NCBI GenBank assembly: GCA_004026145.2
Contig: CP034976.1
Location: 9,769,469 to 9,833,468, forward strand
Length of the DNA stretch: 64,000 nucleotides
Direction of reading: 5' to 3'
DNA from: Takifugu bimaculatus
Lineage: Eukaryota; Chordata; Actinopteri; Tetraodontiformes; Tetraodontidae
Shown piece by piece: positions 26,642-41,293 of the stretch. A program made the translations under genes and the position numbers. The notes below the pieces were generated by a model. That model made no database searches. It saw nothing but the letters and a program-made list of their open reading frames with translations, and was not told the DNA's origin. Positions within the stretch are counted from its first letter, which is position 1, and each line of letters opens with the position of its first letter.

Positions 26642-29600
26642 CTATAAGATGAGGAATAACGAAGTTTCCATCATTCATGTGGAGGTCTGTCCCTCTCTTG
26701 AGTACTCCAGTGACTAGTTTCAGCTTTACCTTGATGTCCGATCTCTCATCCTCCTCCTCTTCCAGGAGGTCGCTGTGTTCTGTGCGCGATGTCCCTGGAG
26801 ACTCACTGCTGTTGGGAGCCTGAGGGAACACCAAGCATATCTGAGGGGTTGCTAAGAGAACCAAACAAGGATCGTACCGCGTCACAGCCTATGGCTGTCG
26901 CACAGGTACAGTCAGTGGGGACATTCACCATCGGCTCTTTGACATCCTCCTCGTCATCGTTGCCACGTGGCGCGTTGTGATCGCCGTGCACAATTTGTAC
27001 CCTGATGTCGCTTTTGGAGAGCCGAGTGCACCTTTTACCTGAGGGGATTTGAAAACAAGAGAGGCTTCATTTCCAAACTGCCTGGTACAAATTGCGAATT
27101 AGGCTCGAGCACATCAAACGCTTCTGAACTCACGAACGGAAACGACTTGAATGGGAATGTGCGTAACAGAATCGGCTGTTGACCCTCTTGCCCATACTGA
27201 CCGTTAAGCTCACCTTTTCCTGTGTGCCTGCAGCAGAGAGAGACCAGAGTGATGACGCAGATGAGCAGGACACAGCCTCCGCCAACCGCTCCGCCCACAA
27301 TTATCAACATGGGGAGTGCTTCTGTAACAGAGAGCGGCATGACATTAGTTAGAGGGAAGAGAGGAAATGAGGGCTAGCTGAGCACAGGTGCCAGAATTTG
27401 AAGATCCGAGCAGAAGTAAAGATCTATCCTTCTGTTTAGTTAATCCCAGAAACATCAGCACCTGTGTACGTCCATCTGCGGTAATCCCTGGCTGCCTCGC
27501 AGCTAGCATACGCACTTACGGGCGTTCTGACATCCCCCAAGCCTGACTATTGTGTCTAATCTCTGCAAGCATGGTAACAAGGTCTGACATGCAGTGAAGC
27601 AGCAGACAGTAATGTAATTAGAGATTCCAGGAGATACCACCAGTCATTTCTCCGGAGAGCCCGCTTTACTGGGCTAATGTAAGTTGCTGGCAAGGACCTG
27701 ATTTTTGGACTCCTCTGCAACAAAAGCTCTCACAAGCACGGACAAATTAGTGCGGCTGCCTCGCTTTAAGATGCCTTCCAGGGGGGCTGTGGGCCGAGAT
27801 GCTATACTCGGGCCCTGAGACGCCGACAAAGACCACACGCCCGCCTACAAACACGTGTGACTTCCTCTAATTGACTTTTGTCCCCCACAATCAATAGCTA
27901 TGTTATGGAGCAAATATATTCATTAAAGGAACCATCTGCTGATTAAATCATATCGATTAGAGGAGTATAATTAAGATAAGCACAAGACATCAGCGCCGCT
28001 TTCACCTAATCTGGCCACCTTCATAGCTGGGAAAGCACCGATCTGGCTTTTTACAGCTTTCAGGGTAGGATTTGTGCCAGCCTGATAGTGATGTTTCATT
28101 ATTCAGCTGAGTGTCTCGGTGTGCAGCCAGAGGGGACGCACGAAGCTGGAGTTAAAGATGAGCTGTAAGTTATAATTATAACATAAATAGCTGCTCACCA
28201 GTAAATGAGTTTCAGTGACAGAGGGTTGAGGATTACGAGTCCCCCCTGTCAGTACGTACCTTGCTCCCTAAGCGTGACCAGGGCCGTGCCCGTGCCGAAA
28301 CGGTTCCAAGCCGTGCAGTTGTAGCGCAGCTGGAAATCCTGTGCCAGGGTCTCGGACAGCACCAGTGAAGACACGACTCCGTGGTCACTGGTGACGGTCT
28401 GCACGGAGTAGCGTCCCGAGGAACCAGATGACAAGGCTATGTCTCCGAAGGTCCACACCTGCGGAGAGGAATGGGAGAAGAAACAACGAAGGGTAAGTTG
28501 CTTTTCTTTGAAGAATTCCTTGCCGGTAGGTGAAGCTACAGCCTGCTCATGGGTTGATTCTCAGATCCCTGGACAGGGTGGACCAAACACCAGCTTTTCT
28601 CTTCCATGTTGTTGACCTCTAAGGCGTGCAGCTCACAGGATCGTATTTAAGCTGCCTCCCACGTCTGCCCTACAGGTGAGGCCTAAGGAGGGTTAGGTAG
28701 CTGCACTGTGAAACAAGGCTGCTCTTTACTGTCTGTAGCCCGGGGGCAGTGGGGCACCTGTCTCTCACTCCTCCTCAAACCCTAATTATCCTTCCTCAGC
28801 CCACTATACGCTAAGCAGTTCAACGGGGTCAGCCTCACAGGTTGCTAATTGAATGCGGCTTGGTTGAAATCTGCAGGAAAGCGGTCTCCTGCAGCTCGCC
28901 CAAGTCAGCCGTCCTCCCAGACAAACGCGTGTGCAATTCCAGCCCAGAATATGTGCGTGAGTCGGTGGTTTTGTCAGCGCGCGAGGTGTGAGACGCGCTG
29001 GTACGAAAGCTGTGAAGGCGAGGTCACCGATAAAAGCACGCAAACGATCGGGCTCGGTTGGGTGTGGCTGGAAGGAACATGGAGCTTCCAGCTCAAAAAC
29101 ACAAGGGAAGGACATGCAATACAAACAGGAAGCTCACTTACAATCTTATCAGGTGGAGGGCTGCTTCCCACTCTACACTCCAGTTTGCCCTTGGAGTGCT
29201 TGACAGCATGCTGCGTGGCGTCTGCTGTGATGATAGGCGGGCCTGGTATCAAGTAGAAAGCACAAATGAAGTATAAAAGTCAGAGGGGAGTGGATAATTT
29301 AATTAAAGATGATGGATGTATCAAAATGGTGAGCAATATCAAATTGGGGCTGCACATTTTAATGACTCATGGAGCGATATATCAGAATAATTTGACAATT
29401 CATTAAGAAAAACTTACCATTTACAGTTAGAGTGACATCTCTTTCTGCAACTCCAATTCGGGGCACTATGGCCTTACACGTGTATGTTCCAGCATCCTCC
29501 TGGGTAACAGCCTTCAGCTGCAAGGTGTTGCTGTTGCTGAGCACCTATTGAGGAATCAAAAGAGGAAAATGTAAGTGTGAGGGCGACCGAGAGAGAGAGA

Positions 29601-32600
29601 GAGGGGGAGAAAGCGAGATGGCTCTGACTAGCCCACTCGCTGTGGAGGCAGCGGAGGTGGGCAGCCCATTGTAACAAATGCCGGTGGTTTGGGCTTAATT
29701 TCATTGTGAAGAGCTTTAATCACAGCATTAAGCTCTCTGGCCACCGCTGAGTGACCGCGCCGCCGAGGAGATTGTTGTAATTAAACTGCGGGGACAGAGC
29801 CGAGTGCACGACGGTGTGAGCGGGCCCTGGCCTTTAGAGCCGCTACTCACTCACTCCTTAGCTCATTGATCCTGTCATTCCATCACGCTGTGATTAATCC
29901 ATTTACCCCTGCCCCCCGCCCCCCACCCTTCACTCCCCCCCCACACACTTTGCTCTCTCGCCATTTTTTTTTTTATATTCCAACACACTTATGGAGTAAC
30001 CCAATTAATCCATTACTCATGGCTGCATCGGGGACAGTGGCCGTGGGCGGATTAGAAAAATGCCTACCCCCCCCCCCCAGAGGGGCTAAAAGTGCTCACA
30101 GTTCGGAATGACTGCATCACTTTTGCCACTCCCCCAAGCCATTTTTCTTTCTTTCTTATTTTTTTTTAAACTGTCAAGCATCACTTCAGAAATGATATTA
30201 GATTCCAGGATCTCCTGTGGGACATCTCCGCTGATGGGGTGGGCGCCTGAAAGGGTTTCACCAGCGACGATGTTCGAGTGAAGCTGGAAATGTCACATCT
30301 GTTCCACCTGCAAAATTGACTTTGCGGAAATGGACACCCAAGTGCAGTCGTGCAGAAGGTAACTTCTAGAGTTGCCATCGCTGTAATATTGCTATTTCCA
30401 ATCAATCTGCCACCTTCTGCTTTGGCGGTCGGCTAAATGATGGCGCGTGATGGCGACATGTCGTGCAGTGAAGGTTGTCGCACACAGACAGTTTCCTGCT
30501 TTAGGCTTTAGCTGGAGGGAGTGGAAAAACGGGGGAGGTGTTTAAGTTCCTGTGTGTGTGTGTGGGGGGAGGGGGGGGCAACATGTGTATTCAAATTCAT
30601 CAGATCAGCAAAATGGACATCTGATAAAATTAAGCACTCTTGTCATTATAAAATGGAAAGCCTTGCTTGTGCCAGCTGATGCTACTTGTTTGTTTACACT
30701 GACACTTCCAGGTCAGCCAATCAGCTGTTGTGCAGCGTGTCAGTGAGCCCCTGGAGTTGGGATTTTGATGTATAGATTTCACACGACGATGACAGGCGAC
30801 TGCTGATCAAACAGCGATCTGGCTTCTGTCTCGGGGATTCATCGACAAGCGGAAAAAAACAGTTGCCAAGCAGAAGATCACACCAAGTGTGAATCACGCG
30901 CCGCGGTGAGCAGCGCTTGTTGCCTCACCACGATAGATCCCTGCTTCGTCCAAGCCAGGGTCAGGGGAGGATTTCCGGTCCAGGCACACGTGAAGGCTGC
31001 ATCCATGCCCGTGTCCACCGTCATGGGCTTGGGCTCCGACAGAAGTCTGGGGCCGACTGAGGTGAGGCGACACAGTCAGTGATTTACGGCCACTGGCCTG
31101 ATTAAATCATTTTATGAAGCCACACTCACACTGGACATCGACCAGGGTGCTGACGTTGGTGCTGCCCACAGAGTTGGACACCTCGCAGGAGATGGGGTCC
31201 GTGAAGTAAGAGTAGTCCACCGTCACCTCCAGGCTGTCCCCATTTGCTTCAGAGATGGGGACTCCTCCTTTTGACCACCTGAGACACATCATTAATCACA
31301 TTACACAGCTGGACTGGATTCACAGGACGGATTTAATCACGCGTATCATAGTGGCCGTTAGCCGAATCAGCGCTTGTGCCAGTCAGAATTAAATGCTGCC
31401 AATCAAGCTGCCATTAATCCCAGTGACTCCACTAAACACATCTTGTCCGTCAGGGTTTATCAAACAGTTAGTGTTTGTGGCCAGCACTGGTGACTGGATC
31501 CCATTAGAGGAATAGGAATGTAAGAAATCATGGGTACCTGTAGCCAGTGATTTCAGGATTGGCCGAAGCCGAGCAGATGAAGAGAACCTTGGCTCCCTCG
31601 GTCACAGTCTGAGGCTGCACTGATAACGTTACCGCTGGGGGATCTGTAAGAACGGATTTGGGTCGTTGTTAAAAAAAATCTTCCGGTGTGCTGGTATACG
31701 AGTATTTACCGAAAAGTGGTATGTGGGACACTCACGCTGGACGTTAATAGTGACTGATGTCTGTTGTCCGGCGGGGGCGGCTGGGTTAAGAACCCTGCAG
31801 GTGTAAGTGCGTCCGGTGTCGCTGTCCTCAGGGATGATTGGAAGCAGACTGACCGCATTCTCCCTCTTCCCATCCTCCATTGGCGTCTGTGGAGTCGCAC
31901 AATGGACTAACCGTTAGCTGGCTAACGGTTAGTCTCCATAACAATCCAGCAGAACCGAGCCTGTGCTCAGATATGAAGCAGTTACTCTTACTTTCTTTTT
32001 GGGTGAGGCATTAAAATTGCTATCATGATGTCAGGCTATAGCAGATAAATCACATGGTTTATGATGCAGCAGGGGATGTTGTGCTGTTCCCACATTTCTG
32101 AGAGTGTTCCCCCGTCAGCGCTCCTTGTTTGTCATCATCTTTTAAATCTATTTACTGCTTGGAGAAATCAATACGCCTAAGTGAGGAAAGGTGTAGATTC
32201 GAAGGATACGGCTCAGTGCTCCTTTGCTTTCTTCCTAATACGCCCACACACAAAGAAAAACCTCTGATGCCTGCGGTGACTGAATGCTTTTTGGGGGGGA
32301 GGTGACAGTGAGGAAGAAGTGTCACGCTTCTTTGGAAAGGAAGGGCAAGCCCAGCCTTTTCCCTGGACAGTTGAATCGATGCTTTCACTTCCTCCGTCTC
32401 TCAGAAAAGCATTTTTATGCTAGATCAAATCACATCACTTGCTATCGCTACTTAGGCAAAGTGTTCTCTCTCCCTCCTTCTCCCTTTCCAGGCCCCTTAA
32501 TTTTCTGCTTTTCTTTTTAAGAAAATCTCCTATCCAAGGATATAAGTCCATATTCCCTTTCCTATTTCTATCTTCCTCTCCCACCAGTCTTCCACCCCAT

Positions 32601-35600
32601 CCTCTTTTCCCCTCCCCTCTTGCGGCAGACCCTCACGTCTTTAAATGTGGCGTTTAGCGTCGTTTAGCGTGGTCAGAGAGCATGAAAAATGTGACACTTT
32701 CCCAGCCGCGGCTGGCTCACGCTCCGGCGCATCTCCATTGTGCTGCTGCATTGTTGTGGATGATTTCTCCTCTGCAAAAACTCTACTGTATGAAACACTC
32801 ATGCCTGTCTGAGCTTTGGCATGCTCCAGTTATGCTGTAGTGTCGCTGCATTAGCAAGCAAAGGGGAGTGGAGTGGGTTAGAGGGTGGTGGGGGTGAGGG
32901 GACGTAGTGTGTGTGTGTGTGTGTTGGTGTGTGTGTGTGTGTGTGCGCGCAAGGCTTGACTGAAAATGGGAGGGGGACTGCAGAGGGTGAACAGACAAAT
33001 TGTGTGAAAGAAGGGTGATGAAAAGGGGGAAAAAAGCAGTGAAACCATAGAAGACTGATGACAAGAAAAAAAAACCCACAAAGAAGCATTCTACCCCGAA
33101 GAGGGATCTTTGTATCCGGAAAGGCTTTAAATTTATTTTCACCCCACTGTTGGGTTTTGTAATATCATTCCGCTGTGGGTGATTGAATGATAAGGCTGGC
33201 TGTAGATCTGCTTTTCACCGCACCTTGGAATAAATTGCAGTTTCCATGACCTCTCCATCTCTGTACCAGGTGATCTCAGCGGCGGGTTTAGCTCCAGAGG
33301 CTTTGCAGGTGAGGTTGTGCGGTGTGTGGGCCTTGAGACGGACAACAGGGCCGCCCTCCACCACGGGGTCTGAAGGCGGAACTGCAAAGGAGAACAAGCA
33401 TATAACTCAAAAAACAGCAAAGGGAAAGAAAGTCATTACAGCTCAAGGCTAGCACAAAGCCACAAAGAAGTCACCCCGATATTGAGTTTTCTGCTGCTCT
33501 TAGCTCAGCGTCAATATATTGAAACAGCAAAAGAAGCAAACAATATCTCCTCAAGGCCGTGTGTGTGTTAAACAAGGTGCAGTTTCAGGATAGAAAAGAG
33601 CACAGCAGCACTGGTTGTGGCTTAGTTATTTATTTCCCTTCTTGGGAGTAACATTATTACACCATTTGCTCTTACTCTTGCAGAGCGATGTTTCAACTGA
33701 ATTGCTTATTTGTTCATTTATTTGCATGGTTTCTCACGTACCACTGGCACGCCAAGCATGCCATCCCTGATGAAGGCGTCTCCTCCCTCCCCGACCAATA
33801 AGAGAAGGCGTAAACATGGGTTTGTGTTGGCCTTTCTTGCTCCCTCCACCGAACCAATTTCACTTTGTGTATCTGAATTGTCAGAGGTCCTTCCGCTGCC
33901 GCGGCACGGACACTAATGGAATCCGAGTGCTAGGTGATTTTAATTTCCATGCCGATTCCCCTGACTACACTCCTGCCGCTGACTCCTTTGACTGTGCGGG
34001 ATTGCTTCGGTCCCATCTGGCCAGAATGTTTTACACGCACATGCACAGGCATATTTCCCTCACTCCCTCCAAGATATGTCTTCACCTGATTCTTCGGAGT
34101 AATACCAGGCTGAAATACACCAAAGGCTCATCAACCAAGTGCTGTGGAATAAGAACTTAACGTATGGGGGCATGTTTTTGTTGTGGTTTATGTTTATTGC
34201 TTTGGTACCTATACGTGGGCCCGTGTGTGGGCGTGCGATGAGTGTACTACTCTATGCTGCTCAGAGCGGTGGGCTGCTGAGCACAGGTGTGATTTTTTTT
34301 TTAACCTTTCTTTGAGTGAAATAGCTTTTTCCCTCCTTACTGCTGGTGATCAGATCACATCTCTGGGCTCATGTTCACCTCCTGCCTCCTTGAACTCACG
34401 CTTCACAGTGGCGACAGATTGCGTTGGTGCACAATTCTCTCCTTTGCTGCCTATTTCTGCTCTTGGGCGCTTGTGTGGACAATCGGAGGGACTAATTAAC
34501 GACTGAGGTTCCTTTGCGTGCCACCAGATGCCAGCAGTGCTTTTCCCATGCCAATTCCCAGGAGACCCTCCTTCCCGACTCAGCCCTCCTGCACCTCCAA
34601 ACGTAGATCCCTCACACCACGAAAAAAAACAAAACACCTTCGCTGTCGACAAATGCTGTAGCTCACTGTAAAATGTGCGAACGGTGCAAATGCTGACTTT
34701 CAAGCAGCCGCACGAGTCATTTATGACTACGGCAATCACATTATCCAAGACATCCAAAGTCTTGGTTACCCCTACTTGCAGCACACTGGTTGAGCTCAAT
34801 TGTTTGGGATGTTTCTGCAGTGCACACTGGCTTTTTACCAACTGTTGTAAACCATATAAGTAGATTTGAAATGGGTGTAGCAGTGATTGAAGCATGAAGA
34901 TCTCGTTTGAAGAGTCCAGAGATTTGAGTCCAAATCACTTGATTTTTCACCATTTTCTACAGTATTTTGCATATGTTTCATGTCGTGCTGGGATTAAGAC
35001 ACTCCCCTGATTGTTCCCCATCGCTGCCAGCCTGCAGGCTTTGGCACGAAGGGATGGCCGCGAGGATCATGCGTGAGCTGTGTGAATCTTACCTAGTACT
35101 GTGAGCTTGGCGCGGTGGGAGCGCAGCCCTGCCTGCGTTGCCTGACACTCATACACCGCGTCATCCGCCAACTCTGCTGAATCGATCAGCAAGCTGTGCT
35201 CGCCTGATACCGGGTCACCCATTAAGGAGTAGCGGGTCCAGCCTGTGTGAAGCCAGCAAAGAGAATAGAGTCAGAGACAAAACCTACCAGCAAACACCCA
35301 GTGTGAAGAGACTATAAAATGAAAGGACTTGCGGCTCGAACAAAGGGGAGGAAAAGTGTGGCGAGAACCTGCAGAACTCAAATGAAAGGAGCAGCACCGG
35401 CCCGAGCCAGGATTTTAGCTGTGTTCTTTCGCTAGGGGATTGACACGCAACATGTGGGGTGTGTGCGGGTGGGAGGGGTGCTGTGGGAGGAGTTTGTCCT
35501 TTAAACACAGATGCAATAAAGATGGAGGTGGCCGGGGTCAAAAGGAAAGCTTTCCCCTCCTTTCTACTCTGTCACACATTTAAATGTCAGCGTGTGACAA

Positions 35601-38600
35601 AAGACAATTGATTATCTACCTTCCCTCAAGACCCTTAAAATGCTAAGCATCAAATTAAAGTTTGGTGTGTGCAGCAGCAGCAGTGGATGTGTCTATCAAG
35701 GGACCTGGTAGACAAATGTGGGTTAGTGGAAAGAATAATACCTGGGAGGTCTCTCTCTCCACCCAGCGCCAGGCCGTCTTTGGTCCACTGCACCATCCCA
35801 CGATATCCCACGATGACACAGGGCAGGGTGACGGGATGACCAGATATCACCACCTGGTCCTGGGGCTGCTGGGAGAAGTAGGCAGCGTGTGTGGTGGCTG
35901 CAGCAGAGAGAAATGAAGGCACATGCGTGAATAAAACATCTCTAGTGCTTCACATAATTCACTGATTCACAGTAAACTGGCATAAAAGACTCTATTGGAA
36001 GATAGGCAGGATAATGAAAAAAGGTCAAATAAGAGCAATCTCAACTCAACCGATTTGCTGCTTTCGCACATGCCGAGAGTGGAAAGAAAGGTAAATATAG
36101 GCTTTTTTCCCCGTGAATGAAGCCTCTTCCAGAAAACGTCAGCTGTGATTCATAACTTATTTAACTCTTTCCCAAGGCCATATGGTTATGTGCTTGCTAA
36201 CATGAAATAACTTATTATGAGTGGGAGAATCTGCCACTCTTTCAGCGCACTTTTTGTAAAAATGGATGTTAAACAATCTGAACTCCATTAAAGATCCCGG
36301 GGGAGCCATCCTTCTGAGCACACTGGGAGTCAGCAGGGACACCTGCTGCCGTTCTGCCAAGTGTTTAAGTGCGAGGCGCAGCGTGCCTGGATTGGCTGGC
36401 CCGCCTTCACACACAGAAACGCGGCGTGAAGGTGGGATCCTTTCTTCCAACTGTTTGAGCCACCATGCTAAAGATTGAGTATTACAAACCCCACTGGCAG
36501 GGAAAGATGGCAGCACTCCAGAGGTAACTAATCCATAGGGTGAGGTGGGGGGGGAGGGGAGGGGGGGGGGGGTGGGGGGGGGAGGGAGGGGGTAAGGCGG
36601 TTGGTTATCTGAATGTCTGTGTGAGTTGGGAAGAGGGCTTAAAAAACCCTCGCCTTATTCTTCTTCTATTTCTTTGTTGCTCAGTGGAGAATAGAAGGGA
36701 AGGGGGACAGAGGAGGATAAAGAGGGTCCTATTCAGCCATGCTAAGCCCCCCCCAAATGCTTCTCTTTGGTGGGAGTGCTTAAACAGACAGGCTCGCTCC
36801 CCCCCTCAACAACGAAGAAAGGCACTGAAAGGAGGGCAACATACGGCGGCCAGAGACGCGATATTGTCCCCTTGTCCCTCTCTTTTAATAGGCCTCTTCA
36901 TTTCCAATCAATCCTGCTAAATGCAAGTTTAATAGCTTTTCAATAGCAGCTTTCCCCCCAGAGGGTAGCAGGGATTCTCTCACCCCTTTTCTCTTTGCCC
37001 GTCTCCCCCCCTCCACTCCCTGCTCCGTTTTTTCTTTCGTTATGAAAGAGGGGCTTTCCGAGGTTGTTGGCAATGTTTACTGCTCACTCAATTATTCACT
37101 TCATCTGGGGGTGCACTGCGGCCTGAACCCTACCCCTCTCCCCTTTGCACCCTTCCGCCCGTGTCTCCCAACAGCACATTGAAGCCATGGAACAGCGAGT
37201 TCATCAGGAACGTGAGCCTTTTTCTCATGGCTTAGACCATTGTGGTTCTCTATAATGGCTTCGAAGCCACTTCACACCTTTCTCCTGAGCTGAAACATGT
37301 GTTAAAACACAAGTTTGACAGATCAGAGATATGTGTTGGCTCGGCGAGGATTCTTCCCATACATTTTGATTCTGTCAAGCCCAGGATGCTAACAGGTATG
37401 TGTGTCACGCACGGTGCATCAAAAGAGCCCAATTCCAAAGCGTCAATGAGAAGTGAAACATCTTCTAGCCGAGGCTATTAGGCGTTTAGCGAGGGCTGGC
37501 GTTTCCCATCAGGCCTTCAGAAAAGCAGATTTTACAGTCTGCCAACACGTCCCTCACATTCTGCCGTTATGAGCTATTGAGCGGTTTCATTTGTCTTCCC
37601 TCGCTGAGCAAGTTGAGGACTTGCCTCTCCTCCAGCGCCGTGACCATTTTTAAACACCTCGCCTAGAACATCTAAACGGTCACAAAGGCCTGTAATTCAG
37701 GTGCATTGGTTGATTGTTCGGATGGATTACTTGCACCGGATTGTTTCGCTTTTACTTCACCCACACATGATTTTTCATGCTCACATATGGCAATTAACAT
37801 CGAGTGCGAGCGCAGGCATACAGATATAGAGCACAGAGTACAGCTGTGGCGAATGGCTTCACACCATATGAGTGATTCATTGCTCTCCAGATCCCTTTTT
37901 GAAAAAAAAAAGCTCCACAGAACATATCGACTGGCTAATGACTCATGCCAGATTCCTTTAATTCCTCCTTGCTGAATTAGACAATTCTTTGACGGTGTAT
38001 TAGCAGCTTAATTACATGAATATGTTTCTGACGAGGAGAGGAGGAGGAGGAACATAACCAGACAAAGAAGCGGCAGGAGACGCAGTCAGAAAAAGTGAGC
38101 CTGTGGGTGTACGGAGTGTGTTCTTGGTGTGCCGTGATGTCACGGTTACACATGGATGTGCTGAAACAGGCGAGCGGCGTGACTCCAAATGATGAGCTTG
38201 TCTTTTGGCTGCGATTGAATCACGCTTTATAAAGGGTCTGAATTCCCTTCACGCAACCTTCCTGCAGTGGATGTAGGTTTATTCACCGTGAATGTGTGCA
38301 TTACAGGTTAATTGAGATGTGTTCAAGGTCATTACAAGGCCACTGAACTGAGTTAGATTTACTGTAGCCTTGTTGACCTAAAAATACTTCCTCTCTTTTC
38401 TACTTACATTGTGTATGTGAATATATTTGTGTGTGTGTGTGTGCGCGCGCTTTTGCAATCCTCACTAACAAGGTCAAAACACATTTGGCCTGATGCATTT
38501 AAATCCGGATTTCTCAGAATGGAATATCATCTCACATTGCTGCAAAGAACCAAGTTGGTGTGTTTGTGTTTGTGTCTGTGTGCACATGCGCCCGTCAGGT

Positions 38601-39586
38601 ACGTTTATATCTGTGAATGTGTCAATGTGTGAGCATCTAATGTGTGAATGATCCTGGAGGGTGCGGTGACGTTAATAGGGAAAGCGACTTGCATTTAGCG
38701 GTCACTTTGACTGCTTAACCCCCCCCCCCCAAAAAAAAAGAAATTAAAAAAACAGACCTCTGTGACACAACCTAAGAACTTTGCGTCCACCCCGTCACTG
38801 CCTCTCTCCCTCCTCCCTCCCTCCTTCATCCTCCCTGATGCGCTCACATCAGGACGAGATGGACAGATGTCAACGATGATTCGTCCACTGTTAGACATCT
38901 GCCCTGATAGAATTAGACTGAATCAGACACTGGTGCGCGCGGGTGCCGCTGCGCGTGTGCCGCTGTGCGTGTGCATGCACCGGCCATGATGCTTAAGACT
39001 GACAACGATAATGGCACAGCAGATGACCTTTTAGATGAAGCAGAAATCTAACGCACAGTTGTACTTTCCTAGCATACGCCGGCAGTGCGGTCATAATCTC
39101 TTATGCCATTTTGGTAATCTAAAGCTTTCCAGGCCGTAAATCATTTTAACCCACCGATGGAAGAGTCAGGTCCTTCAAATAAAACTGACATTAGACAGTG
39201 TGTTGCGGCTCCACTGGTGCACTCCACTCCCCATTTCCCTGCGCGTTCACAATGACACTCAACTGCATATGCTCGCTCAATCCCAGTGAAGAGGGTTCCT
39301 ATTTTGGTCCAGATTTTCCTCCCGTGCCCTCATTCCCATCCTGCGCAACATGCAGTCCTATGGGGTCTATAAATATGAGTGCTCTTGACTTGGTTTGGAC
39401 AATTTTCTCTGTTCACTAATAATTTAAAATGGGGGGGGGGGGGGGGGCTCAAAAAGTAAAAAATAAAAAACCCAGCTGTCAATGGGCACTTTTGCCTCAG
39501 CACTGAGGGCAAAATTCTGTAACCCAACTAGGAGTTTTCTTCACTGAGGGTGAAGATGCCACAAGAAAATGGGAAAGAAAACACAT

Positions 39587-39648
<62 letters not shown>

Positions 39649-39843
39649 TCATATGAAGCTGCAGCACAAAACAAGGCAATTGGCAAAAAGTGTCAGGCCT
39701 GGAATAAACAACCCCCCTCCCTAAATGCCATCCATTGTGCCTTGTCTAGATAAGGTTTCTAAATCAGGCTGGAAAATGCGAGCTCCATTTCTCTCTGCGT
39801 GGAATTATTATCCCTTTGTTTTGAGTCAGGCTCTTTTGTGTTC

Positions 39844-39898
<55 letters not shown>

Positions 39899-41233
39899 GG
39901 TTGTGCGTAAAGTAGACAGTAGTGCTGAGGTAGCTGAACTAAACAGCTTCTCCCAGAGGAGACCCTGCGTCCATCTCTTGTTTGATCTGGCTACTAAGCT
40001 CATTACCATGATTCCTACAGAAGTTCTGAAGGCCTGAATTGGGCTAACAGCAGATACCACCCACCCGCTTGTGGCTGTGTGGCACCCGACACATGTTGTA
40101 CATGTGCTAGCGCCTCGGTGTGTCCTCTCCCGCCTGGGTCACCGCAAAGCCAACCTGACTTTAACTGCCACAGCTGGCTGCCTTTCTTGCACCTTCATAC
40201 ATCATGACCTGTTCATTCCTCTTTCTCTCCCACACTGCATTCCAGCTGCACCCCCCCCCCCCCCCAAATACACAGGCACACACTCTCGCTATCCCCTGTT
40301 GCCCTTTCTATGCTTTTGTGCCCAAATTGCAGTCTAACAGCCTTTTAAGAGCTGTTTTGCTGGAGTTTAATCCTCCTCTTTCAGCCTTTATTCCATTGTG
40401 AAACTCTTGGCTCGGCCATTTTTAGAGCCTGGAATCGTTCATCCACCCGGACCACACCCCCCTCCCTCCCTGTGCTCTGCCGATGTCCCTCACCCTGGGC
40501 ATTCCCTCTCCCCTCTGCAGCCCTCTGAAATCCCTCATCCACTCATTCCTCAGTTTATCACTCTGCGTCTCCAGTCAGTGAGCCATGATCCCTGAAATCA
40601 ATGCCAGCCAGTCCTCCTCTGAGAGTTATATTAGGTGTTACTAATTGTTGATTTGCTTTCTCTGCCTCTGTGTGCAATCACTCTGCTTTTCCCAGCTCGG
40701 TGTCGCTTGTCATCTCCTGCCAGCCTCGTCCCCCCGTGCGTTCCCTCCTTGCCTCTTTTTTTGTGTCCCCTGTCCTTTTCTCTCACTCTCTGCATCCCTG
40801 GTGTGAAAATCACAGGGGTTTGTGTCGGCTTGTCAACACAGCACTCAAGAAAGACGTCTGGAGGGAACAACAGGGGTGGGGGGGGGGGCGGTGAGAGGAA
40901 GAGAGTTACTGCTTGTTCCAAAGACCGGAAAAAGCGAGGAAAGGTGAAAAAATGAAAAAAGTAGGCTCCTGTCAGCTTCAAATTGCGAAGGAGCGGGCCT
41001 GAGAAGGGATTGATGAAAGGCTATAATCAGTTTGTCTCTGAGGACGTCGGTGCAAGCTTGTCTTTTGTCCATCGAAGAGCACAACGTTCAACGTGGTGCT
41101 GAAACAGTGGCAGGATTTGGGTACCCGATGCACGGGGATGCACACCAGAATGGAAGAGGCTGTCAAGTGCACGTGAACGTGTCACTGCTGCTGTATAACG
41201 GGCCATAAATACACTTCTTATACTGTCTGTGTC

Positions 41234-41293
<60 letters not shown>

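Larger units (their letters stand above)
31887..33223 (-). other. kirrel3l: kirrel3l intron 4
   Basis: 1.3 kb. Contains the palindrome at 31905-31934 close to the acceptor and a GT repeat at 32906-32950. No gene seen. Confidence 0.7.

Noticed and set aside
34350..34895. 181-codon minus-strand open frame inside kirrel3l intron 3
   Set aside because: It resembles no known domain, overlaps nothing spliced, and about one frame of this length is expected by chance in 64 kb read in six frames.
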